Positions 44,428 to 54,443 of a stretch of 64,000 nt of DNA are shown one piece after another (the first letter of the stretch is position 1; every line of letters starts with the position of its first letter). The position numbers were made by a program, and so were the translations under genes. The notes beneath the pieces are model-generated. The model saw nothing but the letters and a program-made list of their open reading frames with translations. It did no database searches and was not told where the DNA came from. This DNA is from Methylomonas rapida (GTDB lineage Bacteria > Pseudomonadota > Gammaproteobacteria > Methylococcales > Methylomonadaceae), in the NCBI RefSeq assembly GCF_024360925.2, contig NZ_CP113517.1, forward strand, positions 1,426,001 through 1,490,000. Direction: 5' to 3'.

Positions 44428-44540
44428 CTGCATTTCGTCGTCGATTAATCGCTACCCGCAGAATTTTTTTGCCTTCGCGGTCGCACGGCGACCATTGAAA
44501 GAATTCAAATGGAAGCGGTAGACATGGGTTTTTACAATGC
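44428..44540 (+). repeat. degenerate direct repeat, copy B
   Basis: Matches copy A (43575-43688) at both ends and less well in the middle: TGCATTTCGTCGTCGATTA, then GCCTTCG and GTTTTTACAATGC. It ends about 65 bases before the next gene. It may carry a shared promoter region. Confidence 0.5.
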
Positions 44541-44604
44541 GGTCACGGTGTAGAGATTGTGATGATTTTTTTAAATTTAAAGACGACTTCCATGGAGAAA
44601 CGCG

Positions 44605-45354
44605 ATGAAACCTCGAACTCTTTGCTGCGCACTAGCGGCGTGTTGTTCATTAATGATCGAAAGCGCGCAGGCGCAGTTATTCGATCGCGGCGGCGGCCTA
44701 ATTTATGACAGCGGTCTCAACGTCACCTGGCTGGCCGACGCCAATTACGCCAAAACCAGCGGATTCGACGCCGATGGCAAGATGAGCTGGCAAAACGCCA
44801 TGGCCTGGGTAAGCGGACTTAGTTATTTCGACAGCGTGCGTAATACGACATACAACGACTGGCGGTTGCCAAGTTTCACCGATTTGGGCGAGTCGGGCTG
44901 CGATTACGGCTATAGCGGCACCGATTGCGGTTTTAACGTCTCGACCTCAAGCTCCGAACTGGCGCATTTGTATTACAGTGATTTCGCCAATAAAGGGTTT
45001 GTCGATTCGCGCGGTTTACAGCAGGATGGATACGGTCTGGTAGACGACCCGGCCGATCCGAACGACGAAAGCTTATTCAACAACCTGCAATCGTATTCTT
45101 ATTGGATGGCGACCTCGTACACGATCCCCGGTGCAAGTACGCCGGATACCGCCGCATGGTATCTGCAATTTTCAACCGGCATGCAAAACACGATCAGTAA
45201 AGGCACTCAATATTACGTGCTAGCGGTACGCGACGGCGACGTAGTGGCGATGCCGCCGGTACCTTTGCCGTCAGCGGTTTGGCTGTTCGGCAGCGTGTTG
45301 ATGGGATTTCTATATTCTGGACGATCCAAGTCCGGCAAATTGCAGCCGATTTAA
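44605..45354 (+). CDS. DUF1566-type VPLPA-CTERM surface protein
   Basis: The protein has 249 residues with a signal peptide ending at SAQAQ. The domain has GLIYDSGLNVTWLADANYAK, WQNAMAWVSGLSYFD and NDWRLPSF, the DUF1566-like lectin-type pattern. The C-terminal sorting signal VPLPSAVWLFGSVLMGFLYS is followed by basic residues. Exported, then processed by exosortase. First of three VPLPA-CTERM genes in a row. Confidence 0.82.
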   Translation: MKPRTLCCALAACCSLMIESAQAQLFDRGGGLIYDSGLNVTWLADANYAKTSGFDADGKMSWQNAMAWVSGLSYFDSVRNTTYNDWRLPSFTDLGESGCDYGYSGTDCGFNVSTSSSELAHLYYSDFANKGFVDSRGLQQDGYGLVDDPADPNDESLFNNLQSYSYWMATSYTIPGASTPDTAAWYLQFSTGMQNTISKGTQYYVLAVRDGDVVAMPPVPLPSAVWLFGSVLMGFLYSGRSKSGKLQPI

Positions 45355-45390
45355 TCCTTCGAGTTATCGGAAATTAGTGGAGTAAAACGC

Positions 45391-45957
45391 ATGAATAAAA
45401 TAACGATGGCCGCTCTGCTAGCGGCGGCACTAGGCGCCGCAGGCGCGGCGAATGCGACAACAACTGTAGTCGATTTCGAAAATATCCACGATTGGGATCT
45501 GGTCGACGGATACGGCGGTTTGTCGGGCTGGGAGTCAATGAGTGGCCAAGTGTCGAGTTATTCGGACTTCGAGATGCACGACCCGGCAACGGGCGAGAAC
45601 CGACTGCATACTCGTGCTGGCGAGCTGACTTTCGATCAAGGTCCGGTGATTTTTCAAGGTATGTATTACAACTATTGGGGCTTTGACACCGACATCAGTT
45701 TTTCGCTGTTCTATCAGGGACAAGAAGTCTATAGCTCCACGCTCGACGCCGCCAATCAGCCATTCGATATTTATTGGCTGGCATCAGGCTACTCCGGACT
45801 GGTCGACAGAATTCAGTTTCATGGCCAATCCTCCGACGGTTTTATTGTCGACAATCTGACCTATTCCACGGCGCCCGTGCCGTTACCCGGAGCCGCATGG
45901 GTATTTGCCTCCGGGCTGCTTGGCTTATTGCTGCAAAACCGCAGGCATTCGTCCTGA
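45391..45957 (+). CDS. VPLPA-CTERM surface protein (paralogue 1)
   Basis: The protein has 188 residues. The signal peptide is Ala-rich (LLAAALGAAGAANA). The mature domain begins VVDFENIHDWDLVDGYGGLS and is a beta-rich domain of unknown function. The tail VPLPGAAWVFASGLLGLLL plus RR is the sorting signal. It is related to the next gene over the whole length. Confidence 0.78.
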   Translation: MNKITMAALLAAALGAAGAANATTTVVDFENIHDWDLVDGYGGLSGWESMSGQVSSYSDFEMHDPATGENRLHTRAGELTFDQGPVIFQGMYYNYWGFDTDISFSLFYQGQEVYSSTLDAANQPFDIYWLASGYSGLVDRIQFHGQSSDGFIVDNLTYSTAPVPLPGAAWVFASGLLGLLLQNRRHSS

Positions 45958-46034
45958 GAAATGGAGTAAACCCGAATACCATGTTGCACTGAGGTCGCCT
46001 ATAAGAGGACCTACTTTGCAGCAAATCCCGGAAA

Positions 46035-46649
46035 TTGATAGGAGTGAAACTAATGAAGCATAAACAACGATTTCTAGCCACGATGCTGACCCTGGGATTG
46101 TCGATGTCGGCACAGGCATCGACCGTGGTGACATTCGAGGATATTTCCCCGAATGATCTGGCGGATGGCTACGGCGGCATATCGGGATGGAGCGCCCTGG
46201 GAGGCACCGGGATCGGTGATAAAGCCTTCGGCGGCAACGGCCATTACACATTTTGGGGCAACGAAGGCATGCTCAGCTTCGATCATGCACCGGTTGTGTT
46301 TCAAGGCACGTATTACAAGGCGTTTCCCCTGCAACAGGATTATCAGTCTCCTTTGACGGCCATTGAACTATGGTACCAGGGCAATAGGGTGAGTAGCTTC
46401 CAATATTCGGGTGCGCCGCTCCAGAGCATGGCGTGGCTGGGATCGGGCTATGCAGGGCTCGTCGACCACGTTTACTTCAGAGGCGGCTTAACAGGTTTTT
46501 CGATCGACGACCTGATCTATAATACCGTCAGTTCCGTGCCGTTACCGGCAAGTTGGGCACTGTTCGCCGGCGGAGCCGCCTTGCTGGGATTCGCGCGGCG
46601 TCGTATCGTTCCAGCATTTCAAGATCGCGAAAATGAAAATTACCGGTAA
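46035..46649 (+). CDS. VPLPA-CTERM surface protein (paralogue 2)
   Basis: The protein has 204 residues with a signal peptide ending SAQAS. The mature domain begins VVTFEDISPNDLADGYGGIS and keeps the FDHAPVVFQGTYY segment matching the neighbour's FDQGPVIFQGMYY. The tail VPLPASWALFAGGAALLGFA plus RRR follows. Tandem paralogue of the previous gene. The next gene overlaps its end. Confidence 0.78.
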   Translation: MIGVKLMKHKQRFLATMLTLGLSMSAQASTVVTFEDISPNDLADGYGGISGWSALGGTGIGDKAFGGNGHYTFWGNEGMLSFDHAPVVFQGTYYKAFPLQQDYQSPLTAIELWYQGNRVSSFQYSGAPLQSMAWLGSGYAGLVDHVYFRGGLTGFSIDDLIYNTVSSVPLPASWALFAGGAALLGFARRRIVPAFQDRENENYR

Positions 46650-47100
46650 TCCTGGGCTGCTGCCTCAATTTCGCTCAATTGCAGAGGCTAAACCGAGTGT
46701 TCAGCGCAACGCCACGCGCGTTGTGTCGGATATGGCTACAATCTCGCCGTTAGGCAAATCATTGAGTGAGGGCAAAGATCATTCCGTTGACAGCCAATCG
46801 ATCACGCAAATCATGGCCGGAAAAAGCCTGCGTAACATTCGATACACTGAACTTGTTTCCATCGCTGACAAGCTAAGAGACGCTGGGCAACTTGCGGATA
46901 AGGATTATCTGGATTTTATCGGACCATCGCCTGAATTTTCCTCGATTGACGGCTCGCGCAATCCGAACTGGGACGCCCCTATGGACTACATCGGACGTCA
47001 TGAAATGAATCTCGCCTTCATGATCGCAACGGGGTCGGAGCAGCGCTTTATCGACTTCGAGCGGCATTTGTTGTCGCTTTACAAATCGTTTGAGCCATGA
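46633..47100 (+). CDS. hypothetical protein
   Basis: The protein has 155 residues and begins inside the end of the previous gene. It is soluble, with no signal peptide. Segments RNIRYTELVSIADKLRDAGQ and NLAFMIATGSEQRFIDFERH look helical. I do not recognise it. It may be co-translated with the surface-protein gene before it. Confidence 0.55.
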   Translation: MKITGNPGLLPQFRSIAEAKPSVQRNATRVVSDMATISPLGKSLSEGKDHSVDSQSITQIMAGKSLRNIRYTELVSIADKLRDAGQLADKDYLDFIGPSPEFSSIDGSRNPNWDAPMDYIGRHEMNLAFMIATGSEQRFIDFERHLLSLYKSFEP

Positions 47101-47131
47101 TGCAAACAACGCCAAGTCAAGCAAATTGCTG

Positions 47132-47773
47132 ATGCTAACTCAAACAAAAGCCGATTGGCTCATACCTGTCGGCTTGCTAACACTCAGCTTTATTCCTATA
47201 TCAGCGGGCATTTTTCGTCTGGTTCAACTCGGTTTTGGAGCCGCCATTACCGAGGAGAATGCGCGCTTCTTTGCCGCGCCACTGCCTGTGGTACTGCACA
47301 TTGTTGGCTCGTGCCTATTTTGCACCTTGGGCGCCGTGCAATTTTCTTGCGTTTTTCGCCGAGAGCAGCTCAATTTGCACCGGCTGTTCGGGCGCTTGCT
47401 GATCCCTATCGGGCTTGCGGTTTCGATTTCCGGCCTATGGATGACGCTGTATTACCCGCGTGCAACGCTAAATTATGATGGGCCTGTGCTCCATGTTGTA
47501 CGTATATTGGTCGGGCTGGGAATGAGCCTGTCTTTATTGCTCGGGCTGTTGGCAGTCCGCAGGCAAAAAATCACGCATCATCGCGCCTGGATGATGCGCG
47601 CCTACGCACTTGGCCTGGGTGCGGGCACGCAGGTTTTCACCCATATTCCGTTGTTTGTCTTCCCAAGCCTTTGGAGCGAAACATCAAGGGCAATATGCAT
47701 GGCCGCCGGGTGGAGCATCAATATCGCTGTGGTTGAGTGGATATTGATGCGCAATTGGCGTGGCCCTCATTAG
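47132..47773 (+). CDS. DUF2306-like membrane protein
   Basis: About 213 residues from ATG 47132; a TTG start further up is possible. Six or so hydrophobic segments are evident. The pattern FFAAPLPVVLHIVGSCLFCT, LNLHRLFGRLLIPIGLA and THHRAWMMRAYALGLGAGTQ with conserved His residues matches DUF2306 (heme-linked-looking) membrane proteins. The function is unknown. It ends just before the small lipoprotein gene. Confidence 0.72.
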   Translation: MLTQTKADWLIPVGLLTLSFIPISAGIFRLVQLGFGAAITEENARFFAAPLPVVLHIVGSCLFCTLGAVQFSCVFRREQLNLHRLFGRLLIPIGLAVSISGLWMTLYYPRATLNYDGPVLHVVRILVGLGMSLSLLLGLLAVRRQKITHHRAWMMRAYALGLGAGTQVFTHIPLFVFPSLWSETSRAICMAAGWSINIAVVEWILMRNWRGPH

Positions 47774-47813
47774 CTTGAATATGATACCTATCAATGAAAA
47801 AGGAGAGATCACA

Positions 47814-48182
47814 ATGAAAACCAGCTTTCTGCCGCTATTGTTTGTAATTGATTTATCAGTTAGCGGATGCGCCGGCACTACATCGATCAAGAATTTGGCA
47901 TTACCGCCGGTAAGTACGATCGAAGGCACAGTCACGCAACTTGAGGAAAACGGCTTTGTTCTAACGGATGGTTCCGGTTCTATTCCTGTTAAAGCCCGGT
48001 TGCCGGACAACAGGAAACTAAATGTTTCGCTGAGTGAGAAAGTCAAAGTATACGGCAATCTGCAAGGCGGTCAGGAAAATGTATTTAATGGATATGTTAT
48101 CAGGAAGCCGACCGGGGAACAGATCATCATCACCAATCCGACACCCCATTTTGGCTTTATTATTCAAAGTTCATTTCAGTAA
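47814..48182 (+). CDS. small lipoprotein with OB-fold-like domain
   Basis: About 122 residues from ATG 47814 with AGGAG 8 bases upstream and a lipobox SVSGC. The mature part STIEGTVTQLEENGFVLTDG, then GSIPVKARLP and LSEKVKVYGNLQG resembles the bacterial OB-fold (YdeI/YgiW) pattern. Periplasmic or outer-membrane location is inferred. It follows the DUF2306 gene closely. Confidence 0.65.
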   Translation: MKTSFLPLLFVIDLSVSGCAGTTSIKNLALPPVSTIEGTVTQLEENGFVLTDGSGSIPVKARLPDNRKLNVSLSEKVKVYGNLQGGQENVFNGYVIRKPTGEQIIITNPTPHFGFIIQSSFQ

Positions 48183-48307
48183 TTCCTGATAACGCCATCA
48201 ACGCAGACGTATAAAAACGGTGCGCTGGTTATGAAGAATATTGGGCGCTCTCCCATTTCAGATGAAGCGGTTCAAAAAATGAAAATGTCCTTAATTTTTT
48301 TATCGGC

Positions 48308-49150
48308 ATGGCTTTCAGTGCTCAGTCCCATGCCGATGCGGGTGGCTGCCCAGCAAGATATAACGCCGTTGTCGACGCTAATTCCGGCTGGATAACCTGT
48401 GTTCCAAAAGATCAGGATAACGGCAATGGCGAAGAGAGTGCCTATGGACCGTCTGTATCGGATCTTTTTATGGCTGTGGTCGGGCATGCCGATACGCCGC
48501 AGCTTTGGGTATCTTCCGGCTATCTCAACATTCAGGATGCCGAACGAACCGCTATGGATGCCTGCAAGAGTGCGATGGATTTACCGAACAGTTGCACGCT
48601 TCTGGTGCGAGCGCACAACAGCCAATATATCGGCACCGTGAGGAATGGCCGGGGCGTTCCCTATGTATCCAGCGACAATTCGATTGAAAATGCAACCGCT
48701 GCGGCCATGCGAGCCTGTAAAAAGGAATCCGATTCTTGCCAGGAGGGCGCCATGCTTTACAACACGCTGGCGCAAACCGACCGTTTTCCATCTATTCCCG
48801 TAAAGGAATATCTCGCCGTAACGGTTGCCTGGCCGGCTCTGGGTTCGAAAATAAAGCCCTCCGAAAACAAAAAGACCTGGCTGGCGAGCGGACGCCCAGT
48901 CTCGGAGAATGTGGAGGCCGCTCTCAGCCGGTGCCGCAAAGAATCCGGAACAACATGCGTCGTTGGCCGACATTCCGGCGGTGGCATGCTGGGTCGGCTA
49001 CAGGCCAATGACGGCTATGATTATTGGGTGGATGCTTGGGATAGGGTTTGGCTAGAACGCAATGTGGACAAACTCTGTCCCGATGGTAAGCAATGCAAGC
49101 TGATCGAGGTCTTTGATTCAAACCAGATAGCAGATCAAGTCATTCAATAG
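48308..49150 (+). CDS. DUF4189-like secreted protein, probably frameshifted at its start
   Basis: The frame gives 280 residues from MAFSAQSHADAGGCPARYNA. Internal repeats of A..AC spacing (ERTAMDACKSAMDLPNSCTL, ATAAAMRACKKESDSC, EAALSRCRKESGTTC) fit DUF4189-like domains. Upstream, ATGAAAATG encodes MKMSLIF in another frame. Adding one T to the T7 run at about 48295-48301 would join it into MKMSLIFFIGMAFSAQSHADA, a perfect signal peptide. So either the sequence has an indel error or the export signal has been lost. Confidence 0.65.
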   Translation: MAFSAQSHADAGGCPARYNAVVDANSGWITCVPKDQDNGNGEESAYGPSVSDLFMAVVGHADTPQLWVSSGYLNIQDAERTAMDACKSAMDLPNSCTLLVRAHNSQYIGTVRNGRGVPYVSSDNSIENATAAAMRACKKESDSCQEGAMLYNTLAQTDRFPSIPVKEYLAVTVAWPALGSKIKPSENKKTWLASGRPVSENVEAALSRCRKESGTTCVVGRHSGGGMLGRLQANDGYDYWVDAWDRVWLERNVDKLCPDGKQCKLIEVFDSNQIADQVIQ

Positions 49151-49159
49151 GTGGCTGGC

Positions 49160-49402
49160 ATGGACATTTACTTTAAGGAGATTGTCTTAAGACTCGTTGG
49201 TATTTTACTTATCATCAGCTTGTGTCCCAGTTGCACGTCGCCACAACTTTATGCGACCGGACAGTCCTATCAACGTAATCAATGCCTCCACCTCGCTGAC
49301 TATGGCGACCGCGATCGGTGTTTAGGTAATGCAGAAGCGTCCTACGATGAATACAAGCGAAAACTCAGTAGGGAACAAGGAGAAACAGCCAGCCATGAGT
49401 AG
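49160..49402 (+). CDS. small hypothetical lipoprotein
   Basis: About 80 residues from ATG 49160. A hydrophobic leader LVGILLIISLCPSC gives a lipobox-like site. The tail has CLHLADYGDRDRCLGNAEAS and YDEYKR, a pattern seen in small uncharacterised lipoproteins. It overlaps the following hydrolase start by 8 bases. Confidence 0.6.
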   Translation: MDIYFKEIVLRLVGILLIISLCPSCTSPQLYATGQSYQRNQCLHLADYGDRDRCLGNAEASYDEYKRKLSREQGETASHE

Positions 49403-50168
49403 ACTTGCATATATTTTATTGCTGGCAATGCTGATGTCCGGTTGTGAGTCGCTACCGAACAAGGCCACGGCTCAAATCGACAATCGACGCGTCGAATACG
49501 CCTTATCCGGCAACGGAGGCAAGACCGTCGTGTTCGAAAACGGCCTCGGCGGCACGATGGATTGGTGGGCAAAAGTGTTGCCCGAGCTCGGCGGAAACGT
49601 TACCGCATTCGCTTACAACCGCCCCGGATATGGTAACAGCGAACCCGCATCCACCCCCCGCGACGGTCAGCACATTGCCGAAGAACTGCGCCTGTTACTG
49701 AGAGCCAAACATTTGCCGCCGCCTTATATTCTGGTAGGGCATTCTTTGGGCGGTTTATACATGCAACTCTTTGCACGGCTTCATCCCGACGAGGTGAGCG
49801 CATTGATTCTGGTTGATTCCACCCATCCGGAGCAACTCAAAGGCAACGGAGCCTATGAAAACCGGCCGCTTTGGGTACGCATGCTATTCCAGTTGGCGAT
49901 GGTGACCTCGGACGTGACCAAGCAGGAACTCAGGAACGCGGTATTGGCAAGCCCGACCTTTGCCGGAAAACCGGTGCTTGTTCTCGGCGCATTACAACCT
50001 CTCGAACAAACATCACCATTGGCAGACGATTCCAATGCAAAACGCCGCGATCTAGTCAGACTGTATCCTGGTGCCAAACAAATCTGGGTCGATAGCGGCC
50101 ACGGCATTCCGCTGGATATGCCCGACTCGGTCGTTGCGGCAATTGGCGATGCGTCGGAGCGACACTGA
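49395..50168 (+). CDS. alpha/beta-hydrolase lipoprotein
   Basis: About 257 residues from ATG 49395; the longer frame overlaps the previous gene. Lipobox LMSGC. The alpha/beta-hydrolase fold has NGLGGTMDWW near the oxyanion position, nucleophile elbow VGHSLGGLYM, Asp in ALILVDSTHPEQ and His in VDSGHGIPLD. It is a putative esterase or peptidase tethered in the cell envelope; the substrate is unknown. Confidence 0.78.
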   Translation: MSRLAYILLLAMLMSGCESLPNKATAQIDNRRVEYALSGNGGKTVVFENGLGGTMDWWAKVLPELGGNVTAFAYNRPGYGNSEPASTPRDGQHIAEELRLLLRAKHLPPPYILVGHSLGGLYMQLFARLHPDEVSALILVDSTHPEQLKGNGAYENRPLWVRMLFQLAMVTSDVTKQELRNAVLASPTFAGKPVLVLGALQPLEQTSPLADDSNAKRRDLVRLYPGAKQIWVDSGHGIPLDMPDSVVAAIGDASERH

Positions 50169-50357
50169 CGCAGCTCACGGCGAGTTGTGACATTTAGCAA
50201 AATTGCCTGTACTCAACTGATACGAACTTGCCTGGTCATCGCTGATGGATGCCGAAAACAATGGATATCTATTATTGGACACCCCCATTGGCCACAATGA
50301 CTTACTTGGCATATTCAAACACCGGCAACCAACACACGAATAGACCGTTTAGAACAT

Positions 50358-51029
50358 ATGAAGAACGTTTCAGACATTTTAGGCGCTTGGCTCGGCTTGA
50401 CTGCATCGCTTTATTGGCTTTGCGGAGTGATATATTTGCCGACGCTGTTGGCAAATTATAATGCCATTAGCCAGACCATTAGCGAATTGAGCGCCATTTC
50501 GACACCGCTCGCAAACCGAATCAATTTTGGCTGGTCGTTACCGTTGGGCATATTGCAATGCGGGGCTGTATTGACGAAATACCGACAGCAACATATTACG
50601 GCAGAGGTTCGCAACGGGTTGGCAGCATTCGGTTGCGTCGGAATCGCTTACGTGGCTTGCAGCTTTTTTCCGTGCGATCAGGGAGCGCCGCTATGGGGTT
50701 CATGGCGTCAATTGGTTCACAATGCTTTTGGTGGACTAGAATATGCCGGTGGCGGCTTGGGGTTATTGCTACTGGGGAAAGCCAGACGCGAAAACGACCG
50801 ATTGGCCATGGCACTCCAACTGTCCGGACTATTGGTGTGGATGGGTTTGCTGTTAATGACCATTCCAGGGCTGTTTGGTGTGCGCGGAGCGGTGCAGCGC
50901 ATCATTGAGGCGCTACTGTTTGGCTGGTTGGCGTGGGGAAGTATCAAACGACTCACCAGCAGGTGGCAGCTTGCTTGCGTCGTAGCCAAAAATGAGTGGA
51001 ACGCTTTAAATATCTCGGATGGATCATAG
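50358..51029 (+). CDS. DUF998 membrane protein
   Basis: The protein has 223 residues with about six membrane segments. ISQTISELSAISTPLANRIN, ACSFFPCDQGAP and HNAFGGLEYAGGGLGLLLLG match DUF998. The function is unknown. It converges with the RecD-like helicase gene. Confidence 0.72.
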   Translation: MKNVSDILGAWLGLTASLYWLCGVIYLPTLLANYNAISQTISELSAISTPLANRINFGWSLPLGILQCGAVLTKYRQQHITAEVRNGLAAFGCVGIAYVACSFFPCDQGAPLWGSWRQLVHNAFGGLEYAGGGLGLLLLGKARRENDRLAMALQLSGLLVWMGLLLMTIPGLFGVRGAVQRIIEALLFGWLAWGSIKRLTSRWQLACVVAKNEWNALNISDGS

Positions 51030-51168
51030 TGACGCAGTGATAATGTAAATTTGCTCGCCGAATACCAGACATTCGACTGGGCCACAGGTAGCCTTAACGA
51101 TTGAATTTGGATAGAGACCCTGACGGTCGGCTTTTGGCCGTTCTCGACAAATTCAGCCTTAACAATAG

Positions 51169-53367
51169 TCACGCAATTTTGTTCAGCCTAGCCACCAAAT
51201 GCGTGATCCTACGCTGCGATTGCTGGTTTTTCACCGCCATACCCAGCGCTTTGGGTTGGGCAATCACTACGACCAGTTGTTTGCCACGCGTGACGCCGGT
51301 ATACAGTAGATTACGTTCCAACAGCATAAAGTGCTGCATGGCCAACGGAATGACCACCACGGGGTATTCTGAGCCTTGCGATTTGTGCACACTGGTGGCG
51401 TAAGCTAGTGTAATTTCGTCCAGATCACTGAATTCGTAGTCGACCACTCGATCGTCGAACAATATTTTGACCTGGCTGTCCTCAAGATCAATGGATTTGA
51501 TCACACCAATGTCGCCGTTGAAGACTTCCTTGTCGTAGTTGTTGATCCGCTGAATGACCTTATCACCCGGCGCATAGGTATTCCCAAATCGGGTAATCTT
51601 TGGTTCACTGTGACCATTTAAACGCGCTTGCAATTCGATGTTCAACGACCGTGCGCCCAGGCCGCCACGATTCATGGGCGTCAGAATTTGCACGTCGTTG
51701 ACCGGATGAAAGTGGAAGCGCTGCGGAATCCGTTCAAGGACGACTTGCATCAATTTAGCGAAAATATCTTCGGGTGTTTCGGCATAGAGGCAATAAAAAT
51801 CGCTGAGAGCTTCGGTCTTGTCCACCACCGGCATTTGCCCGTGATTAATCCGGTGCGCATTAGTGATGATTTCGGAAGTACTGGCCTGGCGGAAAATCTC
51901 CGTCAGACGCACGGTGGCAATTTGCCCGGAATCGATGATATCTGCCAGCACGGATCCAGGACCGACCGACGGTAATTGATCAACATCACCGACGATCAAT
52001 ACCGCAGCTTCCGTCGGTATGGCCTTTAACAGCTGATTCATCAGCACCACGTCCATCATCGACGACTCATCGATCACTAAGCAATCGAGGTCCAACGGGA
52101 TTTCGTCATTATGCTTGAACGCGAACTGCGTCGGATCAAACTCCAGCAGACGATGAACGGTTTTCGCTTCCATGCCCGTCGATTCAGTTAAACGTTTTGC
52201 CGCTCGCCCCGTTGGCGCGCACAAACCAATCCGAACGCGTTTGGCTTTGAGAATCTTGAGTAGACTGTTGACCAGGGTGGTTTTACCAACACCGGGGCCA
52301 CCGGTGATGACTGAGATTTTATGCTGAAGTACCAAGCGAACAGCAGCCGCTTGCGACTGCGACAAGGTCATGCCAGTTTGCTCTTCCACCCAGGGAATGG
52401 CTTTATCGGCGTCGATTACACCCCAGGGTGCATCGCCTTGATTTAATCGATTCAAGTTGGCGGCACAACCGATTTCAGCACGGTGCAAAGGCGTCAGAAA
52501 AATGAATTCGTCGCTGCCATCGATTTCCGCGATCAAATTGCCTTCGGTTAATTCCGCCGCAATGGCCTGATCGATGATCGGCAACGGAATTTCCAGTTGT
52601 TTCGCTGCCATTTCACAAAGCTTGCTGCGAATAGCGGCGCAGTGACCTTCGCCAGACCATTCCTGCAAGACATGGCGGACACCCGCTTGAGCACGCATCA
52701 AGGACTGTGGACCGATACCCAGCCTCTGTGCCAGGGTATCGGCGGTCTTAAAGCCGACGCCGTGGATGTCTAGCGCCAGACGATAGGGATTTTCGCGCAC
52801 TTTCTCGATGGCCTGCTCGCCGTAGGTTTTATAAATTCGCACCGAACGCGAGGTGCCGACGCCATGCGATTGCAGAAAAACCATGATCTCCCGAATCACT
52901 TTCTGTTCTGCCCAGGCGCTGGTCACACGCTCTTGGCGTTTCTTACCAATCCCCGGTAATTCCAACAGACGCTCGGGTGTTTGCTCGATCACATCGAACA
53001 CCTGCTCACCAAAGGCCTTGACCAGCTTTTTGGCAAAATGGGGACCGATACCTTTGACCATGCCGGAGCCCAGGTATTTTTCGATACCGTCCAACGTGGT
53101 CGGCGGCACGATTTTTAACGAGATGGTCTTGAATTGCTGGCCGTGTTGGCGATCATTGATCCAGCAACCCAGGCATTCGATATATTCGCCCGCTGTGACA
53201 CTGGCGGCCGAACCGATCACGGTAATCAGTTCACGATAACCTTTGACCTTGACCCGCAACACGCAAAACCCCGAGGCCTCGCTATGGAACGTCACGCGCT
53301 CGATGGAGCCGTGCAGTTTTTCAACGGGATTGTCGGCAGAATGTGATGGGCTAGGTTGGAAATCCAT
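51169..53367 (-). CDS. recD2: RecD2-like ATP-dependent DNA helicase
   Basis: The protein has 732 residues. An N-terminal OB-like domain is followed by two helix-hairpin-helix stretches ([35 protein letters not shown]), then superfamily I helicase domains with Walker [19 protein letters not shown] near 355, [11 protein letters not shown], Walker [12 protein letters not shown] near 427 and the C-terminal [17 protein letters not shown]. This is the RecD2/TIGR01448 layout, not the RecBCD subunit. Likely role: 5'-3' helicase in repair or element processing. It is followed upstream by a YfbR-like gene 14 bases away. Confidence 0.88.
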   Translation of the reverse strand: MDFQPSPSHSADNPVEKLHGSIERVTFHSEASGFCVLRVKVKGYRELITVIGSAASVTAGEYIECLGCWINDRQHGQQFKTISLKIVPPTTLDGIEKYLGSGMVKGIGPHFAKKLVKAFGEQVFDVIEQTPERLLELPGIGKKRQERVTSAWAEQKVIREIMVFLQSHGVGTSRSVRIYKTYGEQAIEKVRENPYRLALDIHGVGFKTADTLAQRLGIGPQSLMRAQAGVRHVLQEWSGEGHCAAIRSKLCEMAAKQLEIPLPIIDQAIAAELTEGNLIAEIDGSDEFIFLTPLHRAEIGCAANLNRLNQGDAPWGVIDADKAIPWVEEQTGMTLSQSQAAAVRLVLQHKISVITGGPGVGKTTLVNSLLKILKAKRVRIGLCAPTGRAAKRLTESTGMEAKTVHRLLEFDPTQFAFKHNDEIPLDLDCLVIDESSMMDVVLMNQLLKAIPTEAAVLIVGDVDQLPSVGPGSVLADIIDSGQIATVRLTEIFRQASTSEIITNAHRINHGQMPVVDKTEALSDFYCLYAETPEDIFAKLMQVVLERIPQRFHFHPVNDVQILTPMNRGGLGARSLNIELQARLNGHSEPKITRFGNTYAPGDKVIQRINNYDKEVFNGDIGVIKSIDLEDSQVKILFDDRVVDYEFSDLDEITLAYATSVHKSQGSEYPVVVIPLAMQHFMLLERNLLYTGVTRGKQLVVVIAQPKALGMAVKNQQSQRRITHLVARLNKIA

Positions 53368-53381
53368 GCTGATTGCGATCC

Positions 53382-53984
53382 CTAGCGTTTTTTCATCAAG
53401 TCATCGAGCGTCAGTCCGCAGTTAGGCGCGAAGGACAACATAAAAAATCTGACCTCAGGCTGATCCATTGCTTCAATATCCCGTTCGAGCTGTTCGGCAG
53501 CCATTTCAAATTCAGCATTGCCGGCTTTTAATTCGGCCTGGCATTTCAGGTAAGCGGATATCTTGTCGGCCGCTTTGATGATTTTCTGATGGGCTTCAGA
53601 CATTTGTTGGTGATCGATCAAAGCCCGGAAATCGAGTTGTAATGCTTCAGGCAGAAGATTCAATAACTCTTGTTCCGCTTGCTGCTCGATTTGTTTGTAG
53701 GCACCGAGAATAGCGGGTGAATGGTATTTGATGGGTGTGGGCATATCACCGGTAATGACTTCCGTGATGTCATGGTAAAGGGCTGCGGTTGCCACGGCAT
53801 TGGCATCGACTTGACCTTCAAAATAGCGGTTTTTGATGAGCGCCAAGGTATGGGCAATGACAGCCACTTCCCAGCTGTGCTCCATGACATTTTCTTCATG
53901 GGCGTTGCGTTTTAGCCCCCAGCGTTTAATCCATCGCAAGCGCGAAAGGTAGGCATAAAAATTCGAACTAATCGATGATGACAT
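53382..53984 (-). CDS. yfbR: YfbR-like 5'-deoxynucleotidase
   Basis: The protein has 200 residues. The HD-domain residues are in [14 protein letters not shown] (His), [20 protein letters not shown] (His-Asp) and [20 protein letters not shown] (Asp), matching E. coli YfbR along its length. It removes the 5' phosphate from deoxynucleoside monophosphates. In an operon with the RecD2-like helicase on a mobile element it may tune the dNTP pool, though this is inference. Confidence 0.85.
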   Translation of the reverse strand: MSSSISSNFYAYLSRLRWIKRWGLKRNAHEENVMEHSWEVAVIAHTLALIKNRYFEGQVDANAVATAALYHDITEVITGDMPTPIKYHSPAILGAYKQIEQQAEQELLNLLPEALQLDFRALIDHQQMSEAHQKIIKAADKISAYLKCQAELKAGNAEFEMAAEQLERDIEAMDQPEVRFFMLSFAPNCGLTLDDLMKKR

Positions 53985-54173
53985 GGGCTCAGGAAATCCT
54001 AGGGTTGTTCAAAGCAGAATAAAACACTGCAACGCAATAGCCTTAATCTTACTGCCGCTGAATCGTTATCCCCAAATTCTGTTGCATTGCCCTGAATTAG
54101 AAACCTTGCCACGGATTGCACTTAACTCTATCATTATAATAATTCATCGAGATCGATTAAAAATTCTAAAACA

Positions 54174-54443
54174 ATGATTACCTGTCGACTGTCCACGATC
54201 CTTGGATCCAAACGCCTTAAAGTCGCCGACGTTTGTCACGCAACAGGCATTGCGCGGGCGACGGTAGATCGCTATTACTACGATCAGGTAAAAAGCTTTG
54301 ATCGCGAGGTGCTTGCCAAGTTGTGTCGCTATTTGCAGGTAAAGCCGGGGGATCTACTGGTATTAGTCGACCAACAAGATCTATTTGAATCGTGGGAACA
54401 ACCCATGCAGCCCAGCGAACCGAAAATCAAGGGAGGCGTATGA
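54174..54443 (+). CDS. Cro/C1-type helix-turn-helix regulator
   Basis: The protein has 89 residues. VADVCHATGIARATVDRYYY is the helix-turn-helix, followed by VLAKLCRYLQVKPGDLLVLV, the usual XRE tail seen in small plasmid and toxin-antitoxin regulators. The last 20 residues are polar. It overlaps the next gene as TATGA. Confidence 0.78.
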   Translation: MITCRLSTILGSKRLKVADVCHATGIARATVDRYYYDQVKSFDREVLAKLCRYLQVKPGDLLVLVDQQDLFESWEQPMQPSEPKIKGGV

